DNA from: Pseudomonadota bacterium
GTDB lineage: Bacteria; Pseudomonadota; Alphaproteobacteria; Rhizobiales; Devosiaceae
Assembly (NCBI GenBank): GCA_023393475.1
Contig: JAEWLC010000014.1
Coordinates: 1 to 64,000, forward strand
Length of the DNA stretch: 64,000 nt
Reading direction: 5' to 3'
The translations under genes and the position numbers were made by a program. Of this stretch, positions 35,173 to 41,819 are shown in pieces (the first letter of the stretch is position 1; each line of letters begins with the position of its first letter). The notes below the pieces were generated by a model that saw nothing but the letters and a program-made list of their open reading frames with translations, was not told where the DNA came from and ran no database searches.

Positions 35173-35340
35173 TTATGATTCCGGCGCGCCATCCGAGGCT
35201 GCCGCAGCGGCCCTGTCGGTTGCCTCCTGAGCAGGCGTCATACTGCCCGTCAGGCGGTTGGAGGCACCCACTGCTATGATCACTGTGACAAGGAACAATG
35301 CCACGAGTAGTGGCAGCTTATTTTCCCTGATCCAGCTCAT
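35173..35340 (-). CDS. Small membrane protein (55 aa) coupled to the upstream secreted protein
   Basis: Translated from 35340 it reads MSWIRENKLPLLVALFLVTV then a helix end IIAVGASNRL and an alanine-rich tail. One membrane helix, N-terminus probably inside. The ATG overlaps the stop of the 35337-35678 gene (ATGA), which strongly supports that it is real. An exact 8-bp inverted repeat (35149-35167, TCCATGCA and complement) follows its stop. Confidence 0.65.
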   Translation of the reverse strand: MSWIRENKLPLLVALFLVTVIIAVGASNRLTGSMTPAQEATDRAAAAASDGAPES

Positions 35341-35678
35341 AGGTCATCAACAAAGAGGAGTGGGTTGCCGCTCTGGTCCGCAGAGATGGCAATCACATCC
35401 TCCGGCGCAAACCCAGCCGCCTTCAGGACGCTCTGGTACATCTCGTTCTCGGATATCTCGAGCCGCACGGCCGCTAACATCTCAGTCTCTCTCTTGGAAG
35501 GAAGATCCGAGGTGGAATCTCTAGTTAGGTATTGGAGTGTGGAAAGCATGATCACCTTGGGAGGGCTACTCGCGGCGGCCGCCTGCTGGTCGTTGGTTGT
35601 GACCTGAGCCGCTTGGGCGCTCATTCCCAAGCCTAAGATGGCGACGGCAGACGCAAGGATCAGATGTTTGAGGGTCAT
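35337..35678 (-). CDS. Secreted hypothetical protein (113 aa)
   Basis: An exported protein with signal peptide HLILASAVAILGLGMSAQAA. The mature part has QYLTRDSTSDLPSKRETEML and SVLKAAGFAPEDVIAISADQ, ending in NPLLFVDDL. No known domain. It is followed by the 55-aa membrane protein in ATGA overlap, so both may act together at the inner membrane/periplasm (inference). Confidence 0.65.
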   Translation of the reverse strand: MTLKHLILASAVAILGLGMSAQAAQVTTNDQQAAAASSPPKVIMLSTLQYLTRDSTSDLPSKRETEMLAAVRLEISENEMYQSVLKAAGFAPEDVIAISADQSGNPLLFVDDL

Positions 35679-35755
35679 GAAGGTCGCTCACTTTCAAGTT
35701 TCGGCGCCTGGAGTAGACGGGTCTACGTTACCTGGAGAGTTGGGATCACGGTTGA

Positions 35756-36178
35756 CTAAATGGTCATCGAGCCCACGGCACGTCCCGCGTCGGTAATTCG
35801 CAATTCGGTCGCGTCCCGAACAGCAAGCCCGCGCGACACGAGGAAGAACACGGCCCCCTCATCATCGCTGCCGAACAACGACCGGAGCGGCACGGCGGCC
35901 GAATTGAGGTTGCGAAGCAGGTTATAGGAATAGACCGGAATAAACTCCCGCTCCGGGCCGGCGCCAAATCCTTCACCCGCCGTCGAAGGCTTGGATTCTT
36001 CGGCAGCCTCGTGGACGAAGCAGAGTGCCTCCACCCAAGCTCCAACCTTTCGCGGGATCATTTCGGTACCTGCCAACCAGGCAGTGACCGCATCCGAAGG
36101 GACGTCGATGGCCTGGGCCAGTGTGTCCTTGGGCCATCGCACCAGCCGAAGGCACTCTTCGAGTCGCTCGGGGGTCAT
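35756..36178 (-). CDS. 140-aa helix-turn-helix-like protein (copy A)
   Basis: Starts MTPERLEECLRLVRWPKDTL. The first 45 residues resemble a small HTH (LAQAIDVPSDAVTAWLAGTE MIPRKV), a pattern seen in Cro/Xre-like or transposon-associated DNA-binding proteins. The second half (FIPVYSYNLLRNLN, LFGSDDEGAVFFLVSRGLAV, ELRITDAGR) may be a wing or sensor. The protein at 48572 is the same length and highly similar. A decayed copy lies at about 38.4 kb. AAGGAA precedes the ATG. A regulator role is inference. Confidence 0.75.
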   Translation of the reverse strand: MTPERLEECLRLVRWPKDTLAQAIDVPSDAVTAWLAGTEMIPRKVGAWVEALCFVHEAAEESKPSTAGEGFGAGPEREFIPVYSYNLLRNLNSAAVPLRSLFGSDDEGAVFFLVSRGLAVRDATELRITDAGRAVGSMTI

Positions 36179-36312
36179 TTCGTGTTCCTTCCACAGGTTG
36201 GGCGTCAGAGGTCTCGGCGCGGCCGCGTCAAGATCTCCAACGCCCGAAGCCGGAGGACGATCTAACCGGCGGGTATCGGTGACCCTGGCCTGCGCATCGC
36301 CCCCGGCCGCGT

Positions 36313-36600
36313 TCAATTGGTGAGCCACTTCTGCTGCGAGAAGACAGCGCCTCGCTCAGGCGCTTGCAGGCTGTGGTCCGGCAGCAATGCCAAGGACACC
36401 ATCTGCCCATCAGGCAGCGCGAGGCGTAGGCGACCAGCAGTCCGGTCGAGTACCAGCGCGGAAACCCGCTGACCGTCAGGCGTCTGAATCAGTAGCGTAT
36501 CGCATGTGACGACCCGGACCAGATGGTGGTGCGAGAGCACCGTCACCGCGCTCCCTGGTCGAAGGGCTTTAGCGTCGAGATCTGCGTGCCACTGGGTCAA
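36313..36600 (-). CDS. 95-aa hypothetical beta-rich protein
   Basis: Begins MTQWHADLDAKALRPGSAVT. Evenly spaced hydrophobic residues (VTVLSHHHLVRVVTCDTLLI, SALVLDRTAGRLRLALPDGQ, VSLALLPDHSL) suggest an all-beta, perhaps SH3-like, barrel. Its ATG overlaps the stop of the 65-aa gene upstream (ATGA). No paralogue was found in the window. Confidence 0.6.
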   Translation of the reverse strand: MTQWHADLDAKALRPGSAVTVLSHHHLVRVVTCDTLLIQTPDGQRVSALVLDRTAGRLRLALPDGQMVSLALLPDHSLQAPERGAVFSQQKWLTN

Positions 36601-36794
36601 TGTACACCTGTCGGGATGAAGCCGATCAATCCATCACGCACGATATCGCGCCGCGTTTTGGCGAGGCTTGGTGCGTCCTCGACAATGCCGTTGCGGACGT
36701 CCACGCCGATGACTGGCGATCGACCTGTGAAATACAATCTCGTTCGCTGGGTAGCGAAGCTGCTGCGACTTGCCTTGCGGCTCCCGCTGTTCAT
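36597..36794 (-). CDS. Short upstream partner gene, relative of the 33345 protein (about 65 aa)
   Basis: Ends with SLAKTRRDIVRDGLIGFIPT, matching IRQEIVRRGLIGFRQ in the 51-aa protein at 33345. The stop overlaps the start of the 95-aa gene by ATGA, the same arrangement as at 33345-33348. The start is uncertain: ATG at 36794 has no clear ribosome-binding site, and an internal GTG or TTG is possible. Confidence 0.5.
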   Translation of the reverse strand: MNSGSRKASRSSFATQRTRLYFTGRSPVIGVDVRNGIVEDAPSLAKTRRDIVRDGLIGFIPTGVH

Positions 36795-37233
36795 GGTGAG
36801 GCATTCGTGTCGGCAAAATGCCCTTGGAGGGCGGCACAGACATCGCAAGCGGACACGAGGTGATGGCTGGGTAAGAAGCAGTGCGCTTCCTGCCACACTC
36901 ATATAGGCGCACCCGGGGCTAACGCCAACAAATATATTTTCGCAGAAGGCTGCAACCGACGAGGCGCGGTTAAAAGTTCGAACGTTCGATTAGGGTCACA
37001 AGGTCTGGATTGTCTTTAATATGCGCGTAGGCGGCTCCATTTTTTCAGCATCTCGCCTTTCGCGATTGGCGTTGGAACTGTGCGGTGCAAGGCTCCTAGC
37101 GAGCTAGATTGCCGCAAGACGATGCCATCCATCGCATGGCTCAATGCCGGTTTGGGCCAGAAGCTGGCTTTTGAGCTATGGTAGGCCGCTCGCGGGAGCG
37201 AAGCGGTGGGGCGGGATGGTGAGAATAATCGCC
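36795..37233. other. Gene-free stretch upstream of the recombinase, with a 12-bp palindrome
   Basis: No convincing gene. A perfect palindrome TCGAACGTTCGA lies at 36978-36989 in an AT-richer stretch and may be an operator for one of the flanking transcripts. The run of frame upstream of the recombinase (37144-37233) lacks similarity to recombinases. Confidence 0.4.
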
Positions 37234-37848
37234 ATGGATACCGCCATTCAGGTTCGTCGGCCTTGGAACAAGGGGCTCATAGTCGGCCAGAAACGCCCGC
37301 TGTTGCCGAGGCAGGTTTGGTCAATCCGCGTTCGGCTTGAGATCTCGGCCTCTGCGCGGGACCTCGCTCTTTTCAACCTTGCGATCGACAGCAAGTTACG
37401 GGCGTCCGACTTGGTCCGGCTCAAGGTTGAGGACGTCTGCTCTGGCACGCTCGTGCGCGACCGCGGAGTCGTCATTCAGCGAAAGACCGGTCGCGCTGTC
37501 CAATTCGAGATCACGGAGGTGACTCGGCAATCGGTCGAGCGCCTATTGGCTAACCAACCATCAGCAAATGGCTACCTGTTCCGGAGCCGTATTCGCACGC
37601 GCGCTCACATCTCCGCCCGGCAATATGCTCGCATCGTCCACCGGTGGATCGGCAACATCGGGCTCGACGACCGGGGGTTTGGCACTCACTCGTTGCGTAG
37701 AACCAAGGTCGCGCAGCTCTATCGGAAGACTGGCAACCTAAGGGCGGTTCAGTTGCTGCTCGGGCACGCAAAGATCGAGACTACCGTTCGCTATCTCGGC
37801 GTGGAAGTAGACGATGCACTTCGGCTCGCGGAGCAAATCGAACTCTAG
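37234..37848 (+). CDS. Tyrosine recombinase/integrase, short rhizobial type
   Basis: A protein of about 204 residues consisting mainly of the catalytic domain. It has the first arginine in KLRASDLVRLKVEDV, the lysine in QRKTGRAVQF, HxxR in THSLRRTKVAQ, the second histidine in LLLGHAKIETTVRYLG and the nucleophile tyrosine in the same motif. The N-terminal core-binding domain is missing, as is usual in this group. ATG at 37234 gives MDTAIQVRRPWNKGLIVGQK, the typical start; ATG at 37216 is also possible. A hairpin and a tRNA 3' fragment follow, so it may have integrated the neighbouring DNA. Confidence 0.9.
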   Translation: MDTAIQVRRPWNKGLIVGQKRPLLPRQVWSIRVRLEISASARDLALFNLAIDSKLRASDLVRLKVEDVCSGTLVRDRGVVIQRKTGRAVQFEITEVTRQSVERLLANQPSANGYLFRSRIRTRAHISARQYARIVHRWIGNIGLDDRGFGTHSLRRTKVAQLYRKTGNLRAVQLLLGHAKIETTVRYLGVEVDDALRLAEQIEL

Positions 37849-37857
37849 GGGAAACGA

Positions 37858-37884
37858 GCGCGAAACCAAGGGTCGGTTTCGCGC
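37858..37884 (+). terminator. Stem-loop after the recombinase gene
   Basis: GCGCGAAACC (37858-37867) and GGTTTCGCGC (37875-37884) are perfect complements around a 7-nt loop, 9 nt after the recombinase stop. A T-run is absent, so it may be a rho-aided terminator or RNA-stabilising hairpin. The 15-nt repeat motif GCGCCAAAAGCGGAC overlaps its right end (37881-37895). Confidence 0.55.
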
Positions 37885-37895
37885 CAAAAGCGGAC
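37881..37895 (+). repeat. Short dispersed motif, copy 2
   Basis: GCGCCAAAAGCGGAC is shared, with one change, by 50332-50346. Both are next to hairpins after a gene end. Confidence 0.4.
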
Positions 37896-38025
37896 TTCCG
37901 AGGCGTGGCTACCCGGTGGCTACCATCGCAAGAGGCTGCTCACTAGTTAACGGCAGATGAGTCACAATGTGATTTATCGGCAAGCAGTTGGGCACAGAAG
38001 AACTGGATCCAGGAGTGCCTGACAA

Positions 38026-38075
38026 CCGCCTTTCTTAGGCAGGGGTCGTGAGTTCGAATCTCGCCGGGTGCGCCA
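38026..38075 (+). pseudogene. Degenerate 3' part of a tRNA-Arg (UCU-like), possible att site
   Basis: The T-arm GTGAG TTCGAAT CTCGC, the 3' acceptor strand CGGGTGC, discriminator G and encoded CCA are intact (about 38045-38075). The anticodon arm (CCGCC TTTCTTA GGCAG) has one mispair and T instead of the expected A at position 37. The 5' acceptor strand GCACCCG and a normal D-arm are missing: upstream only CTGGAT resembles a D-loop. So it is not a working tRNA. It lies 180 nt after a tyrosine recombinase, as an attachment-site scar would. Confidence 0.7.
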
Positions 38076-38367
38076 ATCATCTCAACAAGATCAAGACGTT
38101 GCGCCGCCGATCGGTAGGCGTCGGCTCGTTGTCGGCCGGCGGGGTGACACCAGGGCAAAACAACCTCTGGATTTGGGGCTTGCGACTCAAAGTCGGCTTA
38201 GCGCCACAAACCGACGCTCTGAACGAGCGTGCGTAGCGATCACGCTCGCTCCGAGTGCGCGCTGCATAGATCGTAGTTAACGCCTTTAGTGGGGGTGCTT
38301 GCCGGCGCGTTGTGCCATTGATGCAACGGAGTGGCCAGAGCCGCAATCAGCATCTCGGCGCCGCTTG
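38076..38367. other. No gene seen between the tRNA fragment and the decayed 140-aa-family copy
   Basis: This stretch and the preceding 37896-38025 contain no frame with convincing codon use, ribosome-binding site or similarity. It is probably junction or decayed DNA. Confidence 0.4.
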
Positions 38368-38510
38368 CATCGCAAGTCCACGCGAAACCAAGAGAAGCCG
38401 CGACCTCGCCGTCACTTCCAAGCGGGCGCTTGAGAAGGACCGGGTGCTGGCTGAGATTCCTCCACAGGTGGTAGGAGTTAACCGGATGATCTCCCGGTCC
38501 CCCTACTGCT
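38368..38510 (-). pseudogene. Decayed third copy of the 140-aa HTH-like family
   Basis: At nucleotide level this stretch aligns with 48640-48775 and 35840-35950. For example GGTGGTAGGAGTTAACCGGA here corresponds to GGTTGTAGGAGTAAACTGGA at 48734. The upstream part (GCGCTTGAGAAG, then TGAGATTCC) also follows the intact copy. No reading frame is preserved. The remnant corresponds to the C-terminal half of the family (the VYSYNLLRNLN region). Confidence 0.55.
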
Positions 38511-38594
38511 GACCCACCTCTGCGGTGGCATGAAGCTGCTCGACCGCTGTGAAGAACGGGGCTAGCCCTGTCACCTGCCGCGACAGGGCAAATA

Positions 38595-38942
38595 CTAGAA
38601 CGCTTCCGCGATCTTGAGCTGACAAGACTGCGCTAGGTCGGTGTTCGGCTTGTCGGCACCAAGTGGAGTCGCCCATCCCGCCTTTTCCACGATGGCCTTG
38701 CGGGAATAGGTTGCGGCGCCCTTGAGCTCGGTTACGACAGTAGCGCCCTCGGGTGTGCCGGCCCGTTCGACGCAGTATGGGGTGAGCGCCGCAGCAACTG
38801 CGGTGCTGGCCGCCTTCCTAGCCATGTCCTGCGCTGATCCACCAGTTACCCAGCCGCCCCAGCTGAAGCCTACTATTGCAAGAGCGATGGCGCCTGACCC
38901 CGCGCCCAGGAGGCCCGGTTTCAACCATGTCGGCATTTGCAT
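38595..38942 (-). CDS. Membrane-anchored periplasmic hypothetical protein (115 aa)
   Basis: Begins MQMPTWLKPGLLGAGSGAIA and has one N-terminal membrane anchor (GSGAIALAIVGFSWGGWVTG). A periplasmic part follows with ASTAVAAALTPYCVERAGTP, TYSRKAIVEKAGWATPLGAD and a second cysteine in LAQSCQLKIAEAF, so a disulfide is possible. Similar proteins are found across Hyphomicrobiales; function unknown. It stands alone on the minus strand. Confidence 0.75.
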   Translation of the reverse strand: MQMPTWLKPGLLGAGSGAIALAIVGFSWGGWVTGGSAQDMARKAASTAVAAALTPYCVERAGTPEGATVVTELKGAATYSRKAIVEKAGWATPLGADKPNTDLAQSCQLKIAEAF

Positions 38943-39315
38943 TTGAAGTGTCCGATCTGTGTCAGACGAGCACGCGAAATGCGTGCAAGCAGTTCAGGGT
39001 AACACGCATCGACCGACAATCGTGCGCCTATTGTCAGCGTTCAGCACGTGGCGAAGCTAAACAGAGGTGACTTGTTGCGGGTTCTCAGCAGATTGGCTGG
39101 AAGGTCTGGCCTTTCACCATAGTGTGCGCCCCTGTTGCTCAGGCGCCGTTCGCTATGCGGACCAAGTTCGGAATCCGGAGCCCGCCGAATACTTACGGCG
39201 TCCGCGCGATGTATTTTAGGGCGTCGTACATAGGTTGCGTGCATTGTCTGAACTTATCCCGCAAAGGCGTTATCGAGGGCGCCATCCGGGAATTTGATAT
39301 CCTTCAACGAGCCAA
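38943..39315. other. 373-nt region with no convincing gene
   Basis: Short frames on both strands lack ribosome-binding sites and recognisable similarity. Base composition is less GC-rich than in flanking genes. Confidence 0.4.
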
Positions 39316-39508
39316 CTAGTCTTCGACCTCGACAACAGCGTTCTTGCCCTTGGTCTGCGCTTCGGATCGTTCGACTGAAGTGCTGCCGGTCTTTGTCCTG
39401 GTTTCCCATTTGTCCAGGCCATCGACAGGCTGGGATGTTTCTCTTGAGGGGAAGCACGAGGATATCGCGCTGCCTGATCTGATGCGCGTCGATCTTGCGA
39501 TTGGGCAT
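39316..39508 (-). pseudogene. Frameshifted relative of the 31337 helical protein
   Basis: From ATG 39508 the frame gives KIDAHQIRQRDILVLPLKRN, matching KLDVHHARVRDALILPFKRK of the intact protein. Shortly after, similarity moves to another frame: WETRTKTGSTSVE then QTKGKNAVVEVED, matching STPVV and QTRSRALDAVSEIDD. A single indel near 39440 explains this. The downstream coiled-coil part of the family is missing, so the copy is also truncated. Confidence 0.6.
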
Positions 39509-39590
39509 AAAGAATAGCTCTTAAGACTACGGATTGGCTCGCGGCCAAGCACGGGAGCAAATTCCGGCGGGAGATGCGGCCCACATCGGT

Positions 39591-39785
39591 CTACTTTGGA
39601 ACGGCCACCTGGGCCCGCAGCGCATCGATCGTCAGTGCGTGCCGCTCCTGATCGAAGATGCCAATGTCAGCGGCTCCAGCTTCCCGAAGCTGTTCGTATT
39701 CCCAGATCGCCATCTCCACAGTGTGGACTTCCCGGCGTTGTGAGCCAGTGAGCATTTGATAGGTAAGCGTGAAAGGCGCTGGCAT
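39591..39785 (-). CDS. 64-aa hypothetical protein
   Basis: Starts MPAPFTLTYQMLTGSQRREV and contains HTVEMAIWEYEQLREAGAAD followed by IGIFDQERHALTIDAL. A strand-helix-strand layout is likely. Codon use fits neighbours. It is read with the three other small minus-strand genes around 39.3-40.2 kb. No family recognised. Confidence 0.55.
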   Translation of the reverse strand: MPAPFTLTYQMLTGSQRREVHTVEMAIWEYEQLREAGAADIGIFDQERHALTIDALRAQVAVPK

Positions 39786-39840
39786 CCGAGGGCACTATCC
39801 ATGAGTTCAACGCACGGTCCAAAATCGGCAACCGTTCCAG

Positions 39841-40041
39841 TCACTTGACGACCGTCAGACACGGTCGACGCGACGAGCCGTCAAAATGCAGCCAGAGAGG
39901 ATCGAAATCTCGCCAGTTCACCCTGCTCGCAGGGAACTCCGGCAGTTGAATGCGCCGGGCCTCGTTCAAGTTCATCGAGATCGTTGGTTCGACGGCGTCA
40001 ACGATAAGTCGACGCACCCCGTGGATTCGCAGCTCGATCAT
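39841..40041 (-). CDS. 66-aa hypothetical protein
   Basis: Begins MIELRIHGVRRLIVDAVEPT and ends with WRDFDPLWLHFDGSSRRPCL. The ATG at 40041 lies 2 nt after the stop of the MPVD membrane protein, which supports an operon. No domain recognised. Confidence 0.55.
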   Translation of the reverse strand: MIELRIHGVRRLIVDAVEPTISMNLNEARRIQLPEFPASRVNWRDFDPLWLHFDGSSRRPCLTVVK

Positions 40042-40043
40042 TG

Positions 40044-40181
40044 CTAGCCGCCGAGCGAAATGATTTGCCGGACGAGGAGAATGAGCCCGATGGTGAGAGT
40101 GAAACCCAAGGCGACGTTTATCTTGCGCGCGTGCCGAAACATGGTCGGCGCGGCTGGCGCTTCCGGGTAGTCGACAGGCAT
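40044..40181 (-). CDS. Tiny membrane protein of the MPVD family (45 aa)
   Basis: Translated from 40181 it begins MPVDYPEAPAAPTMFRHARK and has one helix (INVALGFTLTIGLILLVRQI). The MPVD start, proline/alanine stretch, basic turn and single helix match the 49-aa protein at 30710. The stop is directly followed by the 66-aa gene. No clear Shine-Dalgarno sequence is visible. Confidence 0.6.
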   Translation of the reverse strand: MPVDYPEAPAAPTMFRHARKINVALGFTLTIGLILLVRQIISLGG

Positions 40182-40508
40182 TTTGGGGGCTTTCGCTGGT
40201 CGCGCAAAGGTGCGCTGACATGACTATGCTCCTCGATCGAGCATACGCCTAACGATTTCGGTTTCAGCGACTATCAATCGATATAAGGAAGCGTATGGTC
40301 AAAATTGGACTGGCTCGCTTCAGGCAGCTAGGTCGGGCCTAAGTCGGTTTCGGCGATGGTTCGATCAGGGTGGTGGCGCCCGCCGGACCATCTTCCAGCT
40401 AGAAGCGCGAGGCTCCGCCCCAGTCCTTTGGAGTGTTGAGCCTCGCTGCTTTGTCGATCGACGTTAATCTGGTCGTGGGCCTGAGACTTCAGCAGATCGC
40501 CGATTTTG
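40182..40508. other. 327-nt region with no convincing gene
   Basis: No frame here has a good start or similarity. It separates the small-gene group from the receiver-domain gene and probably carries the promoter of the MPVD gene. Confidence 0.4.
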
Positions 40509-40871
40509 CTAGGCAAGCATTTCCCGCACCGCCGAAGCTATGGCCGTACCGCTATAAGGCTTTTCGAAGAAGAGGCTGTCGTTGGGCAAGTCGGAGAGCG
40601 ACACATTGCGGTGTCCGGACGTAACGATGATCTTGACAGGCGGCCACCCGTCGCGGACAGCCGCTGCAAGCATCAGTCCGTCCATGCTGCCGGGCATATC
40701 GACATCAGTGAACATCAGCTGGATATCGTCGCGTGTCGCCAGCACCGATACTGCCTCGCTGGCGTTGGCGGCCTCGACGACAAGGAAGCCGAGCTCTGCA
40801 AGCTGATCCGCGATATCCATGCGGACCAGGGGCTCGTCTTCGACGACGAGAACGGTGATGGCCTGGGGCAC
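40509..40871 (-). CDS. Single-domain response regulator (receiver only)
   Basis: A 120-residue CheY-like receiver. It has the acidic pair in VVEDEPLVRMDIA, the phospho-accepting Asp56 in MFTDVDMPGSMDGL, the threonine/serine switch (IIVTSGHR) and the lysine in FFEKPYSG. The FFEKPYS ending and the TDVDMPGSMDG loop are typical of FixJ-like/PAS-kinase-linked stand-alone receivers in rhizobia. It diverges from the RsbQ-like hydrolase/PAS kinase pair with 160 nt between, so it is the likely phosphate acceptor of that kinase (inference). Confidence 0.92.
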   Translation of the reverse strand: MPQAITVLVVEDEPLVRMDIADQLAELGFLVVEAANASEAVSVLATRDDIQLMFTDVDMPGSMDGLMLAAAVRDGWPPVKIIVTSGHRNVSLSDLPNDSLFFEKPYSGTAIASAVREMLA

Positions 40872-41030
40872 TCTGCATTCCGATTCTGGCTGAGGTCTGC
40901 GCCCAGACCAGTCACCTGAAACGGGCTGTGGTCAAATACGATCCATTCATTGGTAACAATATCGCAGGTTGCGCGTTTGTCCTTGCCAGCCCATTCATTC
41001 GACCGCCACACCGCTGCTGCGAGGCCATCA

Positions 41031-41819
41031 TTGACCGTACTACAAAGGAACAACGTCCACCTCCACGGGTCGGGCAGTCGGACGATCATGTTCGCTCATG
41101 GCTTCGGCTGCGACCAGAACATGTGGCGCCATGTCGAACCGGCGTTTCGCGATCACTACAGGACGGTCCTCTTCGATCATGTTGGCGCCGGGCAGTCCGA
41201 CCTCGCTGCCTATGACGAAGACAAATACATGGACCTGCGGGGTTACGCCGCCGATGTCGTAGAGATCGGGCAAGCCCTCGGCCTCGAGGACGCGATTTTT
41301 GTGGGACACTCCGTCAGCGCGATGATCGGCGCGCTCGCTTCCATCGAGGCGCCAGGCCTGTTCGGCAAGCTCGTGATGGTGGGACCGTCGCCGCGTTACA
41401 TCGACGATGGAGAATACGACGGTGGGTTTACGGTCAATCAGATCGAGGAACTGCTGGCCTCTCTCGCCGACAACCATCTGGGCTGGTCCGCTGCCATGGC
41501 ACCTGCAATCATGGGAAACCCCGACCGTCCGGAACTCGGCGAAGAGTTGACTAACTCCTTCTGTCGCACGGACCCAGAAATTGCCCGGCAGTTTGCGCGT
41601 GCTACCTTCACGTCCGACAATGGCGCTGACCTCAGGAAGGTCGTGGCCGATACCTTGATCCTGCAAACCAGAGACGACATCATCGCTTCCGAAAAGGTCG
41701 GTGAGTATGTCAGCCACGAGATCGTCGGCAGCCGTCTCGTCTATCTCAACGCGACCGGTCACTGTCCCAACCTGAGCGCACCGGGCGCCGTCATAGCAGC
41801 GATGAATGAATTCCTCTGA
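41031..41819 (+). CDS. RsbQ-like alpha/beta hydrolase
   Basis: A 262-residue hydrolase very close in pattern to Bacillus RsbQ and the plant D14/KAI2 receptors: HGSGSRTIMFAHGFGCDQNM, VLFDHVGAGQSDL, elbow FVGHSVSAMIG (Ser94), VMVGPSPRYIDD, SFCRTDPEIARQFARATFTS, acid in QTRDDIIA and histidine in GHCPNLS. TTG at 41031 with GAGG upstream gives the normal RsbQ length. RsbQ supplies a small-molecule signal to the PAS phosphatase RsbP. Here the next gene, overlapping by 14 nt, encodes a PAS histidine kinase. Confidence 0.92.
   Translation: MTVLQRNNVHLHGSGSRTIMFAHGFGCDQNMWRHVEPAFRDHYRTVLFDHVGAGQSDLAAYDEDKYMDLRGYAADVVEIGQALGLEDAIFVGHSVSAMIGALASIEAPGLFGKLVMVGPSPRYIDDGEYDGGFTVNQIEELLASLADNHLGWSAAMAPAIMGNPDRPELGEELTNSFCRTDPEIARQFARATFTSDNGADLRKVVADTLILQTRDDIIASEKVGEYVSHEIVGSRLVYLNATGHCPNLSAPGAVIAAMNEFL

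Noticed and set aside
34986..35192. Minus-strand frame of 68 codons upstream of the FYSSENGD gene
   Set aside because: Overlaps the leader of that gene, rich in arginine, serine and cysteine with no start signal. It probably reflects non-coding DNA.
37943..38158. Minus-strand frame with GEIRTHDPCLRKAV
   Set aside because: This peptide pattern is a known artefact of translating the reverse strand of a tRNA 3' half. It instead supports the tRNA-like fragment at 38026-38075.
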